Shown one piece after another: positions 6,517 to 8,379 of a stretch of 8,379 bases of DNA. The notes beneath the pieces are model-generated. The model had not been told where the DNA came from. It did not search any database and saw nothing but the letters and a program-made list of their open reading frames with translations. Source of the stretch: GCA-2686265 sp036010965 (GTDB lineage Bacteria; Planctomycetota; UBA1135; GCA-002686595); contig DASCMO010000147.1 of assembly GCA_036010965.1 (NCBI GenBank), positions 1 through 8,379 on the forward strand, written 5' to 3'. Both the position numbers and the translations under genes were made by a program. Positions within the stretch are counted from its first letter, which is position 1; each line of letters begins with the position of its first letter.

Positions 6517-7661
6517 TAGTTCCCGCTGCCCCAGCGCGCGAGCGACTCGTCGATAATCAGCTGCGCCAGGCCGGTGGCGATCACATCGTGACCGGAGGCG
6601 GAGGGGTGCCAGAAGTCATTGATGAACAGCTCGTTCTCGGGGCGTCCGCCTGCGATTGCGCGGTGGAAGGCCCCGCGCGCGTCGGCCACCTGTAGGCCCT
6701 CGCGCTCGGCGAGCGAAACCACGGCGCGACTGTAGAGCGTCAGGACCGGTCGGTCTCGCTCCGCGCGAGCCTTGCGTGGCATGCTGACCAGGATCAGGCG
6801 TCCGCCGTCGGCCTCGACGAGGGCCTTCAGCTCGGTCAGGGCCAGGGAGAAGTCTTCCAGGGAGACCCGTCGCTCGCCGGGCCACTCGACGCGTCCCGAG
6901 GACTTCATCAGGTCGAACTCCCGGCGCTTGCTCTCGAGCCAGATCTCGGCCAGGCGTTCCTTGCCGCCGTGGGCTTCCAGCTTCAGCCAGGAGAGCGCGT
7001 GCAGAACGCGCAGCTTGTCACGCAGCCAGCGCGAGACGCTCTTGCGCCGGTCGAATTCGGTCTTCTCGTGGGCGATCTTCTGCCGGTCGGGCAGGTCGAG
7101 GCTGCTGTAGTGGTCGTTGACCGCGCCGAAGGCGGCCACCACCACATCCGGGCGGTAGGCGGAGAAGCACTCTCGGTAGCGCTCGATGCCCTGGCGCACG
7201 GTGAACCCGACCACGCCTCCGTCGATCACCTGCGCCTGGTGACCGTCGGCCTGCAGGCGCTCCTCCAGCCGGTTCGAATAGCTCTCGCCGTAAGACACGC
7301 CCAGACCGAAGGTAGAGGAATCGCCCAGGGTCACCACGCGCAGGGTGCCCTCGGGGGCCGCGCGCTCGCGCTCGGGTCCGCGCCAGCCCAGGCCGTTGAC
7401 GACCTCGCCCTCGCCCCAGGGGATAGGTGCGCCCGGCCTGGGGAGCCAGAGCTGGGCGGGGTCGGTGAGGTGCAGGCCGGAGCCCTCCTCCATGACCTTG
7501 TCCTCGGCGGGATTCCAGATCAACAGGGGCACCTCGATGCGCTTGTGGCGGAAGCCCGCCAGGCGCAGGCCGGCCTCGGCCAGAGCCAGGGGCACGGCGA
7601 CTGCGAGGGCCGCGATGAGGAGTTTCCCGGGCAGGGAAGACGGATGGGCGGGGGGGGACAT
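6516..7661 (-). CDS. Exported SGNH/GDSL-family hydrolase (381 aa)
   Basis: This is a serine hydrolase of the SGNH/GDSL superfamily, which includes esterases, lipases and O-acetyl esterases of cell-surface polymers. Residues 11-37 form a signal peptide or N-terminal anchor with a hydrophobic core (LLIAALAVAVPLALA) and a possible A-L-A cleavage site at 26-28, so a periplasmic or surface location is inferred. Block I is LGDSSTFG (112-119) with nucleophile S115, the Gly of block II is near GGVVGFT (148-154), block III is GAVND (179-183, N182) and block V is DFWHP with D349 and H352. NGLGWRGPE (89-97) before block I is seen in many bacterial GDSL proteins. Residues 190-270 are a charged, largely helical-looking insert. 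ATG 7661 is chosen over longer in-frame starts because it places the signal correctly, has AAGGGGG 4 bases upstream and avoids overlapping the divergent gene. The substrate is unknown; removing acyl groups from a surface glycan would fit the context but is a guess. Confidence 0.87.
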   Translation of the reverse strand: MSPPAHPSSLPGKLLIAALAVAVPLALAEAGLRLAGFRHKRIEVPLLIWNPAEDKVMEEGSGLHLTDPAQLWLPRPGAPIPWGEGEVVNGLGWRGPERERAAPEGTLRVVTLGDSSTFGLGVSYGESYSNRLEERLQADGHQAQVIDGGVVGFTVRQGIERYRECFSAYRPDVVVAAFGAVNDHYSSLDLPDRQKIAHEKTEFDRRKSVSRWLRDKLRVLHALSWLKLEAHGGKERLAEIWLESKRREFDLMKSSGRVEWPGERRVSLEDFSLALTELKALVEADGGRLILVSMPRKARAERDRPVLTLYSRAVVSLAEREGLQVADARGAFHRAIAGGRPENELFINDFWHPSASGHDVIATGLAQLIIDESLARWGSGN

Positions 7662-7719
7662 GGCGCCCCCTTCTACCGGCCCCTCCGGGGAGGCGCAAGG
7701 GACGGGGCGCGCGAGTACC
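7662..7719. promoter_or_regulatory. Short divergent intergenic region, presumed site of two promoters
   Basis: These 58 bases separate the starts of the GDSL gene (leftward) and the M28-like gene (rightward), so both promoters or leaders must lie here or inside the neighbouring coding ends. I see no convincing -35/-10 pair. A short inverted repeat, CCTCC-GG-GGAGG, lies at 7682-7693. AAGGGGG (reverse strand, 7666-7672) is the likely ribosome-binding site of the GDSL gene. The rightward gene has only a weak GAG at 7713-7715. Confidence 0.35.
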
Positions 7720-8379
7720 ATGAGCGCCATGAAGCGGCTCCTGAGCGGACTCATGATCCTCGCGGCGGGCTGCGCCCCGCTCATCACCCCGTCTGCCGAT
7801 CCGCGGGCCGGGGCAGACGCGCGCGCCCGGCGTTTGCTCGCGGACGTGGCCTGGCTGGCCGACGACGCGCGCGAGGGACGCCGAGCGGGGACCGCGGGCG
7901 AGGTGGCGTCGGCGCACTGGATCGCGAGCCGCATGGCGGAGCTGGGACTGGAGCCAGCTGGGGAGGACGGATCCTACCTGCAGGGATTCAGCGTGCCCCT
8001 GCCCTCCGCCGATGGCGGCGGTTCGTGGTTGAGCGTCAACGACGCGGACGACACCTCCATCGCCGAACCCACGCGCGACGGCCTCGCGCCACTCTTCTGC
8101 TCCGCCCCCGGCGCCGCCGACGGTACGCCGACTTTCCGCGGCTATGGCATCGAGGACAGCGAACTCGGCTGGCTCGACTACGGCGACCGGCCCCTACCGG
8201 CGCAGGCCGTGGTGATCGTCGTGCGCGGCACGCCGCGCATCGCCCTTCCCCCGGCGCCGGTCATCGAGGACGAGGCGAACCCTCACGGCGAGGCACCGGC
8301 GAGCGGTGGCTGGGGCCACGGCGGGTCCATCTTCACCAAGGTCATGAACGCCAAGCGCCGCGGTGCGCGGGCCGTGCTC
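7720..8379 (+). CDS. Putative lipoprotein, M28-family peptidase N-terminal and PA region (3' truncated by window edge)
   Basis: The frame is open for 220 codons to the window end. Residues 4-18 are a short lipoprotein-like signal: KR, a hydrophobic run, then LAAGC with C18 as the likely lipidated cysteine. The -3 residue is Ala rather than the usual Leu, so the site is slightly atypical. Residues 38-95 match the N-terminal region of secreted M28 zinc aminopeptidases: LADDAREGRRAGTAGE (46-61), an amphipathic helix ending MAELGLEP (72-79), then GSYLQGFSVPL (84-94). FRGYGIEDSELGWLDY (139-154) and the segments around VVIVVRG (164-170) and FTKVMNAKRRGARAVL (205-220) look like a protease-associated domain inserted as in this family. 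The zinc-binding catalytic residues would come later, beyond the window, so peptidase activity is predicted from homology only. ATG 7729 is an alternative start, three codons in; neither has a strong Shine-Dalgarno. Confidence 0.82.
   Translation, partial: MSAMKRLLSGLMILAAGCAPLITPSADPRAGADARARRLLADVAWLADDAREGRRAGTAGEVASAHWIASRMAELGLEPAGEDGSYLQGFSVPLPSADGGGSWLSVNDADDTSIAEPTRDGLAPLFCSAPGAADGTPTFRGYGIEDSELGWLDYGDRPLPAQAVVIVVRGTPRIALPPAPVIEDEANPHGEAPASGGWGHGGSIFTKVMNAKRRGARAVL

Noticed and set aside
5850..6695. Forward open frame of 281 codons across the YycJ-like and GDSL genes
   Set aside because: The reverse strand carries two proteins with intact catalytic motifs here. The forward translation is low-complexity and matches nothing I recognise.
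7682..7693. CCTCC-GG-GGAGG inverted repeat as a terminator or operator
   Set aside because: The stem is only 5 bp with a 2-base loop and no T-tract, too weak in such GC-rich DNA to assign a function.
7662..7934. N-terminal extension of the GDSL hydrolase to an ATG at 7934
   Set aside because: It would bury the signal peptide about 90 residues into the protein and overlap the start of the divergent lipoprotein gene, and its composition looks like antisense sequence. ATG 7661 has a ribosome-binding site and a correctly placed signal.
1..8379. Defence system, retron, CRISPR array, integrase, IS element or attachment site
   Set aside because: I saw no direct-repeat array, transposase, integrase, reverse transcriptase or nuclease signature on either strand. 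All substantial frames are explained by glycan, hydrolase and peptidase genes.

Overview
The window is very GC-rich (roughly 70 % by eye) and densely coding, with strong G/C preference at third codon positions. It has no rRNA, tRNA, CRISPR or mobile-element signature. A lipoprotein-type M28-like peptidase, an exported GDSL hydrolase and a block of cell-surface glycosyltransferases suggest a high-GC bacterium with a Gram-negative-type envelope. Planctomycetota or Myxococcota would fit, but this is an impression of style. Nothing in the sequence fixes the taxon.

Region 1 (1-5714, + strand) is a run of four glycosyltransferase genes, probably one operon. It starts with the 3' part of a rhamnosyltransferase-like GT2 gene. 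A 912-residue protein follows, joining a second GT2 domain (paralogous to the first gene), a GT4 (GT-B) domain and a C-terminal beta-rich tail. Next come a WbbL-like GT2 gene with a GTGA overlap and a DPM1-like polyprenyl-phosphate glycosyltransferase gene 5 bases further on. Together they look like part of an O-antigen, exopolysaccharide or cell-wall glycan assembly locus. The first three would add sugars to a growing lipid-linked chain, and the fourth would make a polyprenyl-phosphate sugar donor. No flippase, polymerase, ABC exporter or sugar-nucleotide synthesis gene lies in the window.

Region 2 (5718-7661, - strand) is a two-gene unit convergent with region 1. The upstream gene encodes an exported SGNH/GDSL hydrolase. 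The downstream gene, 12 bases on, encodes a YycJ/WalJ-like metallo-beta-lactamase-fold hydrolase. The stop codons of regions 1 and 2 are 3 bases apart and lie within one potential hairpin.

Region 3 (7720-8379, + strand) is divergent from region 2. It holds the 5' part of a putative lipoprotein with the N-terminal and protease-associated regions of an M28-family peptidase; the catalytic domain lies beyond the window.

No gene-free stretch exceeds about 75 bases. The points most worth a second look are the GT2-GT4-beta-sandwich fusion, the junction between the first two genes (paralogous domains in one frame, separated by a TGA, with a mini-ORF bridging them) and the Cys cluster inside the GT4 domain. 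I found no clear evidence of a wholly new system; most of the window is recognisable surface-glycan and housekeeping content.
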